From NCBI GenBank assembly GCA_964598725.1, contig CAZRCW010000001.1, positions 620,001-684,000 of the forward strand: DNA of 64,000 nucleotides, read 5' to 3'. The notes under the pieces were generated by a model. That model was not told where the DNA came from and did no database searches. It worked only from the letters and a program-made list of their open reading frames with translations. The DNA is from JAGOTP01 sp964598725. Its GTDB lineage: Bacteria > Patescibacteriota > Patescibacteriia > 2-12-FULL-60-25. Position 1 is the first letter of the stretch. Every line of letters starts with the position of its first letter. Positions 41,068-49,114 of this stretch are shown here, piece after piece. The position numbers and the translations under genes were made by a program.

Positions 41068-42894
41068 ATGCTCACGGATCAAGACAAACAGGCGTTGCAT
41101 CAAGCGGCGCAGCAGCAGGTGACAGAGACGGGTACTCGATTAGAGCGCAAGCAGAAAGAAGAGGAAAAGGCGCTCACTCAATTGAGGGAGTTGCTTCGTC
41201 GTCCAGCAACGCCAGATCGCTTGATTCAACAAGCGTTGTTACCGATTCGTGAAGCGGCGTACGAACAGGCGGGGCTGTTGGCTGATTCACCCTACTTTAC
41301 GCAGTGCGAAGTACTGTTTCCGGATGAAACTGAGCCGAAGACCTTTTTCTTTTCCAAGTTCTCACGACCTGATGAACAGATCTTCTCGTGGGTCTCGCCG
41401 GTGTCTTCGATCCGGTATGAGCCACTTGGGAATGTGTCGTATCGCTTGCCGGACGGAACGATCAAAACCGCCAAGCTTGTTCGTCGCGATCAATTCATGA
41501 TTGTGAAGCGGAAGATTCTGTTTCTTTCGAGTGAGACGTTGAATTACGAACGAACACTGATCTACCAAGACTATTTCAGCAATCGCAAATCGACCTTTGC
41601 TTTGACGGATATCGTGGCCCAGATGGAAAAAGCGCAGGACGCCGTCATTCGCGCGCCTGCTTCGGGTCCGCTCCTCGTGTCTGGTCCGGCTGGCTCCGGG
41701 AAAACCACGCTCGCGCTCCATCGGTTGGCTTACCTAGCACAATCTCCCGACACGGCGGAACGATTTACGGCAACCTCGATGCTCGTATTGGTTCAAGATG
41801 CCTCTTCACAGGAATACTTCACGCAACTTCTGCCTTCCTTGGGCATTCATCATGTTGTCATCGAAACCTTCAATCAGTGGGCGATCTCGATCTTACCGGC
41901 GCTTGGTTCGGTCACGATCCGAGAAACACAGACCGAGAACAGATCGGAACAGGAATGGTACGAATGTGAAAAACGTCGAGCGCTTGATCAAGCCCTTCCG
42001 GTGTTCTCGGCTCGTGAGTCGGCTTGGACTTACTTAAAGCGCGTATTTGCAGCGACGTTATCGCCTGCAGCCTTGCAACTCTGGCAGCAACAAGTGGCGG
42101 ATAAAGTCATGGATCGCTTTGATCTGACCGTGTTACTTATGGCTTGGAAAGGACGGCATGGAGCGTTGTTGCGTGAACGTAAGCTATTGCTGCGTGGAGC
42201 AAAAGGCGTTTTGAGCGAGCAAACGCGCCAAGAAGTCTTGCGCTATTCGACGATCGTGATCGACGAGGTTCAGAACTATCTGCCGCATCAAATCACGCTT
42301 GTTCGTTCCTGCATTGATCCGACAACGCGCGCTTTGCTCTACGTCGGTGACTTGGCCCAACAGACCCGGATTGGGACGCTGCGTGATTGGCAGGAAGTGG
42401 GGGAGACATTTGAACCTGCTCAACGGGTCGAATTGAAGACGGTCTATCGCAATAGTAAACAGATTCTGGAATACATCCGTACACGTGGTTACACCGTTTC
42501 GATCCCTGAGCGCGCCGCCGAAGGAGAGCGGGTTCAAGAGCTGGTTGCAGACGATGAGCGACACGTACAATTAGTCCTCACCACTTGGCTATCAAAAACG
42601 AATGAGGATCAGCGCTTGATCGGGATCTTGGCCCCTGCTGAGTCGTTACTGACAAGATTGCGTGAACAGCTGTCATTTCAGGGTAATGTACGTTTCCTGA
42701 CCTTCCAGCAGGCGCAAGGGGTCGAGTTTTCAGATGTAGCTGTGTTGTTGCCGAAGCACTGGCTCGAGATTCCTCAAGTAACAGGAGTATCGCTGGCCTG
42801 GCAGGCGGAACAACGTCGTGTACGCTCCGACCTCTTGTATGTGGCACTGACTCGAGCGATGAATCGCTTAGCAATTGTTTCCTTGCCTGAATAA
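41068..42894 (+). CDS. HelD/UvrD-like superfamily 1 helicase
   Basis: A 608-residue protein from ATG 41068. An N-terminal coiled coil (about 5-60) precedes a HelD-type insertion region. Then come Walker A VSGPAGSGKTTLALHR, Walker B TIVIDEVQNY, GDLAQQTRIG, VYRNSKQI and a terminal LLYVALTRAMNRL, motifs I to VI of UvrD-like helicases. The N-terminal coiled coil and shortened helicase core suggest HelD, which removes stalled RNA polymerase from DNA, rather than a repair UvrD. The upstream GTG at 41026 extends into a non-conserved stretch. Confidence 0.85.
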   Translation: MLTDQDKQALHQAAQQQVTETGTRLERKQKEEEKALTQLRELLRRPATPDRLIQQALLPIREAAYEQAGLLADSPYFTQCEVLFPDETEPKTFFFSKFSRPDEQIFSWVSPVSSIRYEPLGNVSYRLPDGTIKTAKLVRRDQFMIVKRKILFLSSETLNYERTLIYQDYFSNRKSTFALTDIVAQMEKAQDAVIRAPASGPLLVSGPAGSGKTTLALHRLAYLAQSPDTAERFTATSMLVLVQDASSQEYFTQLLPSLGIHHVVIETFNQWAISILPALGSVTIRETQTENRSEQEWYECEKRRALDQALPVFSARESAWTYLKRVFAATLSPAALQLWQQQVADKVMDRFDLTVLLMAWKGRHGALLRERKLLLRGAKGVLSEQTRQEVLRYSTIVIDEVQNYLPHQITLVRSCIDPTTRALLYVGDLAQQTRIGTLRDWQEVGETFEPAQRVELKTVYRNSKQILEYIRTRGYTVSIPERAAEGERVQELVADDERHVQLVLTTWLSKTNEDQRLIGILAPAESLLTRLREQLSFQGNVRFLTFQQAQGVEFSDVAVLLPKHWLEIPQVTGVSLAWQAEQRRVRSDLLYVALTRAMNRLAIVSLPE

Positions 42895-42919
42895 ATAATC
42901 TATGGCTAGATAGAAGACT

Positions 42920-43726
42920 ATGCATTCCTCCCTGAGATTCCTCGCTCTGGTTGCTGTTTTGGTGTGTGTCGTTGCTCCTTGGCAGGTCCAAGCTCGAACA
43001 CCATTGAGTCTACAGAGCTTTGCTCCGGGTGATGTGGTGCGCGGTTCAGGTTCGACGTTATATTATCTTGGCTCTGACGGCCGTCGTTACGTTTTTCCGA
43101 ACGAAAAAACCTTCTTCAGCTGGTACCCAGACTTCTCACAGGTGAAGTCGATTTCGGATCTGCAGCTTGCCAACTTACCGCTTGGGAACTCGAACGTTAC
43201 GTATCGTCCAGGTAGGAAGTTGATTAAGATCACGACGGATCCACGGGTCTATGTTGTTGATCGCGGAGGGATTCTACGGCATGTGTTGACCGAAGAGTTG
43301 GCAGAAACGCTTTATGGCACGAACTGGCGGAGCGAGGTTGAGGACGTACCGGATGTTATGTTCGCGAACTACACGGAAGGGCCACCAATCGCGCAAAGTA
43401 ATCAGTACATTCCTTCTGATGTAATGACGCTGACGACACGTATTGACCAAGAAAAACAATTGTCCGAAACACAGGTCACGATCAATATCGGAAGTCCTGC
43501 CGTTGGGTTCACGCCACCAACTTTTTCAATCAAGCGGGGGATGACGATCCGTTGGGTAAATATGGACATCCGTCAGCACCAGATGGTTGGAGGTGAAGGC
43601 TGGATGTCGCCGATTTTGAATCCGGGGCAATCATTTGAACGGATGTTCTCCGAGCTGGGATCGTATACCTATAGCGATTTGGTCACACGTTCGATGGAAG
43701 GAAATGTGAATGTGATACAAGAATAG
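42920..43726 (+). CDS. Exported surface protein with a degenerate cupredoxin domain
   Basis: A 268-residue protein. It has a signal peptide (1-25, ending VQA), then a module frequent in CPR exported proteins (about 35-165: STLYYLGSDGRRYVFPNEKT, TYRPGRKLIKITTDPRVYVVD, GGILRHVL, LYGTNWRSEVEDVPD). A cupredoxin-like domain occupies about 185-268, with His220. In the usual YxYxCxxHxxM loop, the Cys is Asp253 and the His is Thr256, while Met259 remains, so type-1 copper binding is probably lost. Its role is likely structural at the cell surface. Confidence 0.82.
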   Translation: MHSSLRFLALVAVLVCVVAPWQVQARTPLSLQSFAPGDVVRGSGSTLYYLGSDGRRYVFPNEKTFFSWYPDFSQVKSISDLQLANLPLGNSNVTYRPGRKLIKITTDPRVYVVDRGGILRHVLTEELAETLYGTNWRSEVEDVPDVMFANYTEGPPIAQSNQYIPSDVMTLTTRIDQEKQLSETQVTINIGSPAVGFTPPTFSIKRGMTIRWVNMDIRQHQMVGGEGWMSPILNPGQSFERMFSELGSYTYSDLVTRSMEGNVNVIQE

Positions 43727-44155
43727 CAAATTATTCCTGTAAAACCGAAGGAGTTGAGGAGAATAAAATAGTATTTATGTAAGGAAAATTCACCTAAAAT
43801 AAAAGAAAAAAACAAGCAGCAGTGGATAACTTCATTGACGGTTATTCCGGATGGGGTTACGGTGGAGAAGTGAACGAGATTCACAGACGAACAATTGAAA
43901 AGAACCAGTTGAAACACAACTGAGCATCACAATTGAACTCGCTGACAATAAAAGAATCCGAACAATCTAAGACAAGACAATCTGAACAAGACGTAAGCGA
44001 CCCGCCCACCTGATAGGGGATCGAATCCATGACGTGCCTAACGTACACAAGCGTGTTTGAGCACTCAGCGAGGTTACGAAGCTGTAGAGAGCTGACTTAT
44101 CTATCTCGCTGAGTCCTTAACCAGACTCAACTCTCACTCCTTGACCATTTCTTCT
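43727..44155. other. A-rich, T-poor intergenic region with a structured end
   Basis: About 430 bp without a credible gene. The plus strand is rich in A and C and poor in T, with short repeats such as CAATTGAA (twice) and AATCYGAACAA (twice). Near its end a perfect 10-bp inverted repeat ACTCAGCGAG/CTCGCTGAGT (44063-44072, 44105-44114) encloses 32 nt. It may be a long leader or a non-coding RNA; I could not match it to tmRNA, RNase P, SRP or 6S RNA. Confidence 0.5.
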
Positions 44156-44347
44156 ATGGCAACAGGTAACGACGACAACCAAGCAGCACAAACAGAGAAT
44201 GAGCAGGGTACAGATCAGGGGGCATCTTCCAAAGAAGAAAAAACAGCCATGAAAAATCAACTGGATAGCGATGCAAAACCAGACGCGCATTCGGCAGAGG
44301 CTGGCCTCTACCAACAGGGTGGAGCAGGTGATCATCATGGTCTCTAG
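44156..44347 (+). CDS. Short acidic, disordered protein
   Basis: A 63-residue open frame rich in Gln, Asp, Glu, Ala and Gly, with GNDDNQAAQTENEQGTDQG-type composition and an HH near the end. It is not recognised. It has no Cys, no membrane segment and no Shine-Dalgarno site. Support comes from its position directly after the structured region and before a terminator at 44445-44478. The skewed base composition of the region could also create such a frame by chance. Confidence 0.45.
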   Translation: MATGNDDNQAAQTENEQGTDQGASSKEEKTAMKNQLDSDAKPDAHSAEAGLYQQGGAGDHHGL

Positions 44348-44444
44348 AGGCTTCAACGTTGGATAACAACAAAAACAAAACCAAACAAAAAAATCAAAGC
44401 GTAGAAATAAAAACACAGACCAAACAAAATCAATACAAAGAACG

Positions 44445-44478
44445 CACCAGAGGCCGGGCACATGCTCGGCTTCTGGTG
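44445..44478. terminator. Bidirectional intrinsic terminator
   Basis: A 15-bp stem with two G-T pairs (44445-44459 with 44464-44478), loop ACAT, T-rich on both sides. It begins immediately after the stop of the minus-strand hydrolase gene (44479). Confidence 0.85.
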
Positions 44479-45624
44479 TTATTTGTTCTGAATGAAATTC
44501 AACGCCGACGGCCAATCAATTTGATCGATCGGTGCTCCGTGATCGCCGTCGGGAAGAGTGATGTAGGTGAGCCGATAGTTCACTGCTTTTAAATGCTGGA
44601 CAAAGCCATCGACCCAGGCGAAGGGAAGGAGCTGGTCTTTCACGCCTTGAACGATCCAGAGCGGACGATGGGGCGCGTTACTCCACTCATGGCTTACTTG
44701 CTCACGATCCACGGCCGGGCAAAGTGCGATACCGCCTTGGAACAGCGTATCCGGTGCTTCGAGAGCATAGAACAGGGTCCTGCCGCCCGCTGATGCCCCG
44801 GCGACGTAGACAGGGAGGTCGGGATAAGTCACCTTTAACGCTTTCGCCAGATCATTCGCATCCTGACCACCGTCACGTCCAAAATCGGTCAGAGTAGGTG
44901 TGATATAGATGTAGGCAACAGATGTCTTGAGAAGTCCTTTCAGTTTCTTGAAGCTTTCGAGATACGAATCATCAAGTACACCCTGTTCCATCCCACCACC
45001 CGCACCATGTAGATAGATCAAGATTCCCTTCGGCGCTTGATCTGGATAGAAGATAAAATACGGGAGTGATCGTTTGCTTGAGCTCGAATAGAAGCTGCGC
45101 AAACCGATACGGGTGTCGCCGGTTTGCGGGTAAGCCGCGAGCGTATCAAATCGTTTGAGATCTTCCGAGCGTGCGAGCTCGATCTCATGTGTGCAGTTCG
45201 TTTCATCTTCTTGGGCCGGAAATGCTTTTGTGCAAACGGTTGGATCTTGAGTAAGCGCTAAACGATAAATGCATTGAGCGCGTGGCCAATAATAGAACCG
45301 ATCTGGGATGTGAGCCCCATCACGTTGGCTTGGCATGTACTGAACCTGACTGTTCGCATCACGACGGTAGGGGAGAAACAGGGTCGGAAGTTGATCGCAA
45401 ACTTGTGCGTTACGTTGTATCAGCGCTTGATTGGAAACGGTTGCGTAGAGGGCTTGTAGACGAGGATATTCCGTTCGATCTTTTGCGTCTTCGGCGGCGG
45501 TGATGGTCAGTCGGGTTTGTGTCCAACGCCAGTTGAGGTAACGGACGGCGACAAAGCCGGCAAGACCGAGAGCGATAACGAAAACGAGCAACCAACGAAC
45601 GAGAAGGCCGAGTTTGGGCGACAT
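44479..45624 (-). CDS. Membrane-anchored alpha/beta hydrolase
   Basis: A 381-residue protein from ATG 45624. One N-terminal membrane segment (about 7-27) places the rest outside the cytoplasm. The catalytic domain (about 180-380) has ILIYLHGAGGG, the nucleophile in VAGASAGGRTLF, GVKDQLLPF, and the His in LPDGDHGAP. The ~140 residues before it contain several Cys and are unrecognised. It is an esterase or peptidase type of unknown substrate. An upstream in-frame ATG at 45669 would run into the tRNA-Arg gene and its terminator, so it is rejected. Confidence 0.88.
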   Translation of the reverse strand: MSPKLGLLVRWLLVFVIALGLAGFVAVRYLNWRWTQTRLTITAAEDAKDRTEYPRLQALYATVSNQALIQRNAQVCDQLPTLFLPYRRDANSQVQYMPSQRDGAHIPDRFYYWPRAQCIYRLALTQDPTVCTKAFPAQEDETNCTHEIELARSEDLKRFDTLAAYPQTGDTRIGLRSFYSSSSKRSLPYFIFYPDQAPKGILIYLHGAGGGMEQGVLDDSYLESFKKLKGLLKTSVAYIYITPTLTDFGRDGGQDANDLAKALKVTYPDLPVYVAGASAGGRTLFYALEAPDTLFQGGIALCPAVDREQVSHEWSNAPHRPLWIVQGVKDQLLPFAWVDGFVQHLKAVNYRLTYITLPDGDHGAPIDQIDWPSALNFIQNK

Positions 45625-45630
45625 GGCCCA

Positions 45631-45639
45631 AGTATACCA
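45631..45639 (-). promoter_or_regulatory. Extended -10 promoter of the hydrolase gene
   Basis: TGG-TATACT on the minus strand ends 6 nt before the ATG at 45624, so the mRNA would be leaderless. It directly abuts the tRNA-Arg terminator. Confidence 0.65.
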
Positions 45640-45666
45640 AAACCCCTGCTTTTCGCAGGGGTTTTG
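45638..45666. terminator. Terminator of tRNA-Arg
   Basis: A 12-bp perfect stem (45638-45649 with 45655-45666), loop TTTTC. It lies 2 nt beyond the CCA end of the minus-strand tRNA-Arg. Confidence 0.9.
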
Positions 45667-45668
45667 CA

Positions 45669-45745
45669 TGGTGCACCCGATACGATTCGAACGTATGACC
45701 TCTTCCTTCGCAGGGAAGCGCTCTATCCAGCTGAGCTACGGGTGC
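45669..45745 (-). tRNA. tRNA-Arg (anticodon GCG)
   Basis: A complete cloverleaf: acceptor GCACCCG/CGGGTGC, D arm GCTC-AGCTGGATA-GAGC, anticodon stem CTTCC/GGAAG with loop CTGCGAA (anticodon GCG, codons CGC/CGU), T arm ATACG-TTCGAAT-CGTAT, and encoded ACCA. A20 and C35, identity bases for arginine, are present. Most bacteria use ACG (inosine) here. Confidence 0.95.
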
Positions 45746-45760
45746 AGGTTGTGGCGGTAC

Positions 45761-46270
45761 TTAAATCCTCAACAGCCGCCCAAGAATATCAGAGCCTGCC
45801 TCAGTTTGCAAGTCGGTATTTTCTGTTAAATAAGCCTGTAAATGGTTACGAATTTCAACCGGATCCTGGTCTTCCAGGGAGATACGGAGCCTAGGTTGGG
45901 TCAGCGATTTGGTCTCAAAATAGACTACGTTGGTGAACGGAGGGTCGTAGACGATGGTAAAGTTCTCGATATCACGGTAGAGGTAGAGCTTTCCATCCCA
46001 AACCACCCCTACGTCACCGATTTGTGCCAGAACGACCGGTGCCTCTTCATTTCCGGCAAGGACGATGATGATTGCACACAGCAAGATTAAGAAAGCGAAC
46101 AGCAAGTTGCTTGTGAGGACGGCATAGGAAACAAGCAGAATCGTGATGATCGTGATCACGAAATACCAGCGCGGACCACGTGCATAGGTTGGGAAGAGCC
46201 GTGTTTCCCAAACAAAGCGGTCTTGGCCGCGGACCAGCAACTCTTGAACGGAAGGATCGTACGTCACCAT
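45761..46270 (-). CDS. Small two-helix membrane protein
   Basis: A 169-residue protein from ATG 46270, unrecognised. A short N-terminal stretch (VTYDPSVQELLVRGQDRFVWETRLF) precedes two membrane segments (about 36-52 and 55-73) and a cytoplasmic domain (about 80-169) with strand-like VVWDGKLYLYRDIENFTIVYD, which resembles a PH-like arrangement. CPR genomes often encode such proteins near pilus genes, but nothing here confirms a role. The TGG-TATACT promoter 17 nt upstream supports the start. Confidence 0.78.
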   Translation of the reverse strand: MVTYDPSVQELLVRGQDRFVWETRLFPTYARGPRWYFVITIITILLVSYAVLTSNLLFAFLILLCAIIIVLAGNEEAPVVLAQIGDVGVVWDGKLYLYRDIENFTIVYDPPFTNVVYFETKSLTQPRLRISLEDQDPVEIRNHLQAYLTENTDLQTEAGSDILGRLLRI

Positions 46271-46287
46271 AGGTGAAAGATGAGAGG

Positions 46288-46296
46288 AGTATACCA
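46288..46296 (-). promoter_or_regulatory. Extended -10 promoter
   Basis: TGG-TATACT on the minus strand, 17 nt before the ATG at 46270, predicts a leader of about 10 nt. Confidence 0.55.
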
Positions 46297-46366
46297 TGCC
46301 CCTCGGCTCGACGGAATGTGTTCTACTTCTGTACGATAGGGAGGAACAGAATCTATTGATAGACCT

Positions 46367-48454
46367 ATGCTAGACAGGCGCCTCACGGTTGAAAAAATCC
46401 CCGGAGTAACTCGTTCGGTTGCGAATGGGCTACATATCTTGGGTTTGTCGACGGTCCAGGACGTCTTGCTAACGCCACCCCGTCGCTACGAGGATTATTC
46501 TAAACGTGTAACGTTGAAAGAAGCGAAAGAGGGTGAAGCAGCAACCTTTGAAGTGGAAGTCGTATCAGCGGCCCGGCGTCCAACGGGGAGGCGGGGGTTC
46601 ACGATTATTCAGACACGGATTACCGATGGGACGGCGACGGCGCGCTGTGATTTTTTCAATCAGCCCTGGCTTTTGAAAGAGTGGAAGGTCGGTCGTCGGC
46701 TCCGTTTGGCGGCAGCGCCAGTCAGAGACGCGCAGTTCGGCCTTCAGTTCCGGAATCCAGCTTGGGAGGCTGCGGATAAGCCTGAGGTGATCTCTGGGAA
46801 GATTTTGCCGGTCTATCGTTTAACCGAGTCGATTACCCAAAAGGTCTATCGTCGAGTGGTTGAGTCTATCTTGTTTGAAGGTGTTGAATGGCCGGAGATG
46901 GACGAAAGCGACAGGGTGGCTGGCGGCGAAGGGCTCATTTCGATCAAGGAGGCACTTGAGGTGATCCATGCGCCCAAAAAGCTCGAAGACGTCGAACAAG
47001 GACGAAAGCGTCTAGCCTTTGAGGAGCTGCTTGTGTATCAATTGGCGCTCACCCAGATGCGGGCAGGTGAAACGAAGATCCCGGCACCGGTCGTGCCGTT
47101 TGATGAGGCGTTCGCGAAACAATTTGCGAATGGGATGCCATTTCAGCTCACGGATGATCAGCGGAAAGCGGTCTGGAGCTGCGTCCAAGATCTCGAGAAG
47201 CCTGAACCAATGCGCCGCTTGCTGCAGGGAGATGTCGGTTCGGGTAAGACGGCAGTGGCAGCCTTTTTGGCAGCCCTCTGTCAGCGTGCTGGTCGTTCGA
47301 GCGCGATTTTAGCCCCAACAGATCTTCTCGCGAAGCAGCATGCCGCAACCCTCCGTCGTTTGTTTGCACAGTGGCACATTCCGCTTTTGCTTCTGACGCG
47401 TACCGAGCAGACTTGGTCGTTCGATCGGGAAGAGCGAGCGGTGACCTGGAAGGAGTTACCGGAGATTTACACCCAAGGGCCGATCGTTCTGATCGGGACG
47501 CACGCGCTCCTATACGGCCAGCAACGGTTACCGAACGATCTCGCATTCGTTGTGGTGGATGAGCAGCATCGCTTCGGTGTGGCGCAGCGCGAGAAGCTCG
47601 CGAAAACCGTCGACCAGACTGGCTGTATCCCACATTTCTTGTCGATGACCGCTACACCGATCCCTCGATCGTTGGCGCTGATGCTGTATGGCGACGTTGA
47701 ACTGTCTTTTCTGAAACAAAAACCGGCAGGACGATTACCGATTGTGACGAAGGTCTGCGTCGCCGAAGCGCGGGCTGAAGCCTATAGAGCGATTCGTCAG
47801 GCGGCGGCAAAAGGGGAGCGGACGTATGTCGTTTGTCCGTTGATCGATCCGTCTGAGACGTTGCAGGTGCCGTCTGCCGAGGAAGAAGCAAAGCGTTTAC
47901 GTGAAGGCCCACTTGCTGGTCTGCGAATTGGGTTAGTGCACGGAAAACAAAAACCAGCTGATAAAGAAGCAGCGATGAAAGCATTTGCGACAGGTGAATT
48001 AGACGTACTGGTCGCAACCTCGGTCATTGAAGTGGGTGTCGATGTTCCGCAAGCGACAGTCATCTGCATTGAAGCGGCGGAACGGTTTGGTCTAGCGCAA
48101 TTGCACCAGTTACGTGGGCGCGTTGGTCGGTCGGCGCTTCAGAGCCAGTGTTTTTTGTTGACAGAGAATGTTGAGGAAGAGGCTACGGAGCGTTTGCACG
48201 TCCTCGAGAAGACGCAGGACGGATTCGAGTTAGCCGATGAAGATTTAAAACGCCGTGGTGCCGGCTCATTGCTCGGTGTTGAGCAGAGCGGGGAGGGGAG
48301 CGGATTCAAAGCGGCGACCTATGCGGATTTGGCATTGTTGCCACGAGTCCGGGAATTAGTGAAAGCGATTTTAGCTGAAGATGCAAAGCTGAAGCGGTTC
48401 CCCCGCTGGAAAGAGACCGTAGAAGCACTTCAAGATACGACGCATCTAGAATAG
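46367..48454 (+). CDS. recG: ATP-dependent DNA helicase RecG
   Basis: Branch-migrating helicase for stalled forks and Holliday junctions. The 695-residue protein has the wedge/OB domain (about 60-150), Walker A LLQGDVGSGKTAVA, the RecG form of the DExH box VVVDEQHRFGV, MTATPIPRSLAL, ATSVIEVGVDVPQA and QLRGRVGRS. Length is normal for the family. It stands as a single gene; a GC-rich cassette with its own promoter follows 23 bp after the stop. Confidence 0.96.
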   Translation: MLDRRLTVEKIPGVTRSVANGLHILGLSTVQDVLLTPPRRYEDYSKRVTLKEAKEGEAATFEVEVVSAARRPTGRRGFTIIQTRITDGTATARCDFFNQPWLLKEWKVGRRLRLAAAPVRDAQFGLQFRNPAWEAADKPEVISGKILPVYRLTESITQKVYRRVVESILFEGVEWPEMDESDRVAGGEGLISIKEALEVIHAPKKLEDVEQGRKRLAFEELLVYQLALTQMRAGETKIPAPVVPFDEAFAKQFANGMPFQLTDDQRKAVWSCVQDLEKPEPMRRLLQGDVGSGKTAVAAFLAALCQRAGRSSAILAPTDLLAKQHAATLRRLFAQWHIPLLLLTRTEQTWSFDREERAVTWKELPEIYTQGPIVLIGTHALLYGQQRLPNDLAFVVVDEQHRFGVAQREKLAKTVDQTGCIPHFLSMTATPIPRSLALMLYGDVELSFLKQKPAGRLPIVTKVCVAEARAEAYRAIRQAAAKGERTYVVCPLIDPSETLQVPSAEEEAKRLREGPLAGLRIGLVHGKQKPADKEAAMKAFATGELDVLVATSVIEVGVDVPQATVICIEAAERFGLAQLHQLRGRVGRSALQSQCFLLTENVEEEATERLHVLEKTQDGFELADEDLKRRGAGSLLGVEQSGEGSGFKAATYADLALLPRVRELVKAILAEDAKLKRFPRWKETVEALQDTTHLE

Positions 48455-48476
48455 GGCAGGCTGTGGATGGGGGCTA

Positions 48477-48505
48477 TTGCAGCTTACGCGTCTGGTCTTT
48501 AGTAT
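48477..48505 (+). promoter_or_regulatory. Promoter of GC-rich cassette 4
   Basis: TTGCAG (48477-48482) and TAGTAT (48500-48505) are 17 bp apart. The next ATG is 77 nt downstream, preceded by an AGGGA-like Shine-Dalgarno site. Confidence 0.5.
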
Positions 48506-48582
48506 TCTCTGCGGCAACGTTGGTCATCCTGACCGACGAACCCGCACAACGCGACTCCTTCCTCTGAAAGGGAAGCAGAACC

Positions 48583-48975
48583 ATGCTGCTGCACAGCTTC
48601 GCCCGCCTCTGGGTGTTGGTGCTCGGCCGCACGGCCCTCTGTTTTTTCCTTCGGGATGGACAGGGGCTGCGCTCGAGCGGCTCGTCACAGGCTCTGATCA
48701 CCGATCAGCGCGCGAGGACAGAGGTGGTTTCTCTCTCCTCATCATCGGTCTGCCTCCCCCCGCTCTTCTCGAGCGAGGTTCGGGACCACCAGATCGACAG
48801 GCAATGGGTACCCAACCAGATCTGCCTGTGCACGCCGATTACGCCGTGTACCCTCCTCTATGGTGGTGAGCATCCTGACCCGATGATCATCCCACGCGCG
48901 CGCAGCCCTCCGGGTTGCCGCGTACCTCTGTCGCAGAGTTGGCTTGCCTCGGCTCGCTTTCTCCGGACGGTCTAA
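48583..48975 (+). CDS. Orphan protein in GC-rich cassette
   Basis: A 130-residue open frame, unrecognised. It starts with a possible hydrophobic segment (LLHSFARLWVLVLGRTALCFF), followed by a Ser/Pro/Cys-containing stretch. Codons are mostly GC-ending, as in the other cassettes, which argues that this frame and not the overlapping ones is coding. An AGGGA site is about 10 nt upstream of the ATG. There is no homology I can name, and the amino-acid composition is unusual, so a degraded gene or an RNA is possible. Confidence 0.45.
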   Translation: MLLHSFARLWVLVLGRTALCFFLRDGQGLRSSGSSQALITDQRARTEVVSLSSSSVCLPPLFSSEVRDHQIDRQWVPNQICLCTPITPCTLLYGGEHPDPMIIPRARSPPGCRVPLSQSWLASARFLRTV

Positions 48976-49073
48976 CATCTCTGGGCTTCGGCCCGTCTCC
49001 ATCGCCCCCGGGGCGCGTCCAACGTGATGCGCTCCGGCGGTTTAATTTTAGCTTTTTCTTCGCTCCTCTGATT

Positions 49074-49082
49074 TGGTATGCT
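49074..49082 (+). promoter_or_regulatory. Extended -10 promoter
   Basis: TGG-TATGCT lies 32 nt before the ATG at 49115. It is of the same style as the host promoters and restarts transcription after the cassette. Confidence 0.45.
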
Positions 49083-49114
49083 TTAAAAAGCTTCTCGCCA
49101 TAAAACACCTTGTT

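Noticed and set aside
43980..44060. tRNA- or tmRNA-like piece (ATCGAATCC near 44020)
   Set aside because: The would-be T stem pairs only 2 bp, there is no acceptor stem or anticodon arm, and no tmRNA 5' or 3' signature is present.
45625..45669. Upstream start of the membrane hydrolase at 45669
   Set aside because: It would translate through the tRNA-Arg terminator and begin within the tRNA's CCA end. The ATG at 45624 has a -10 box 6 nt upstream.
48742..49002. Minus-strand 86-codon frame in the GC-rich block
   Set aside because: Its composition is Arg-rich without motifs, and the codon third positions favour the plus frame at 48583. It is kept only as a minor alternative.
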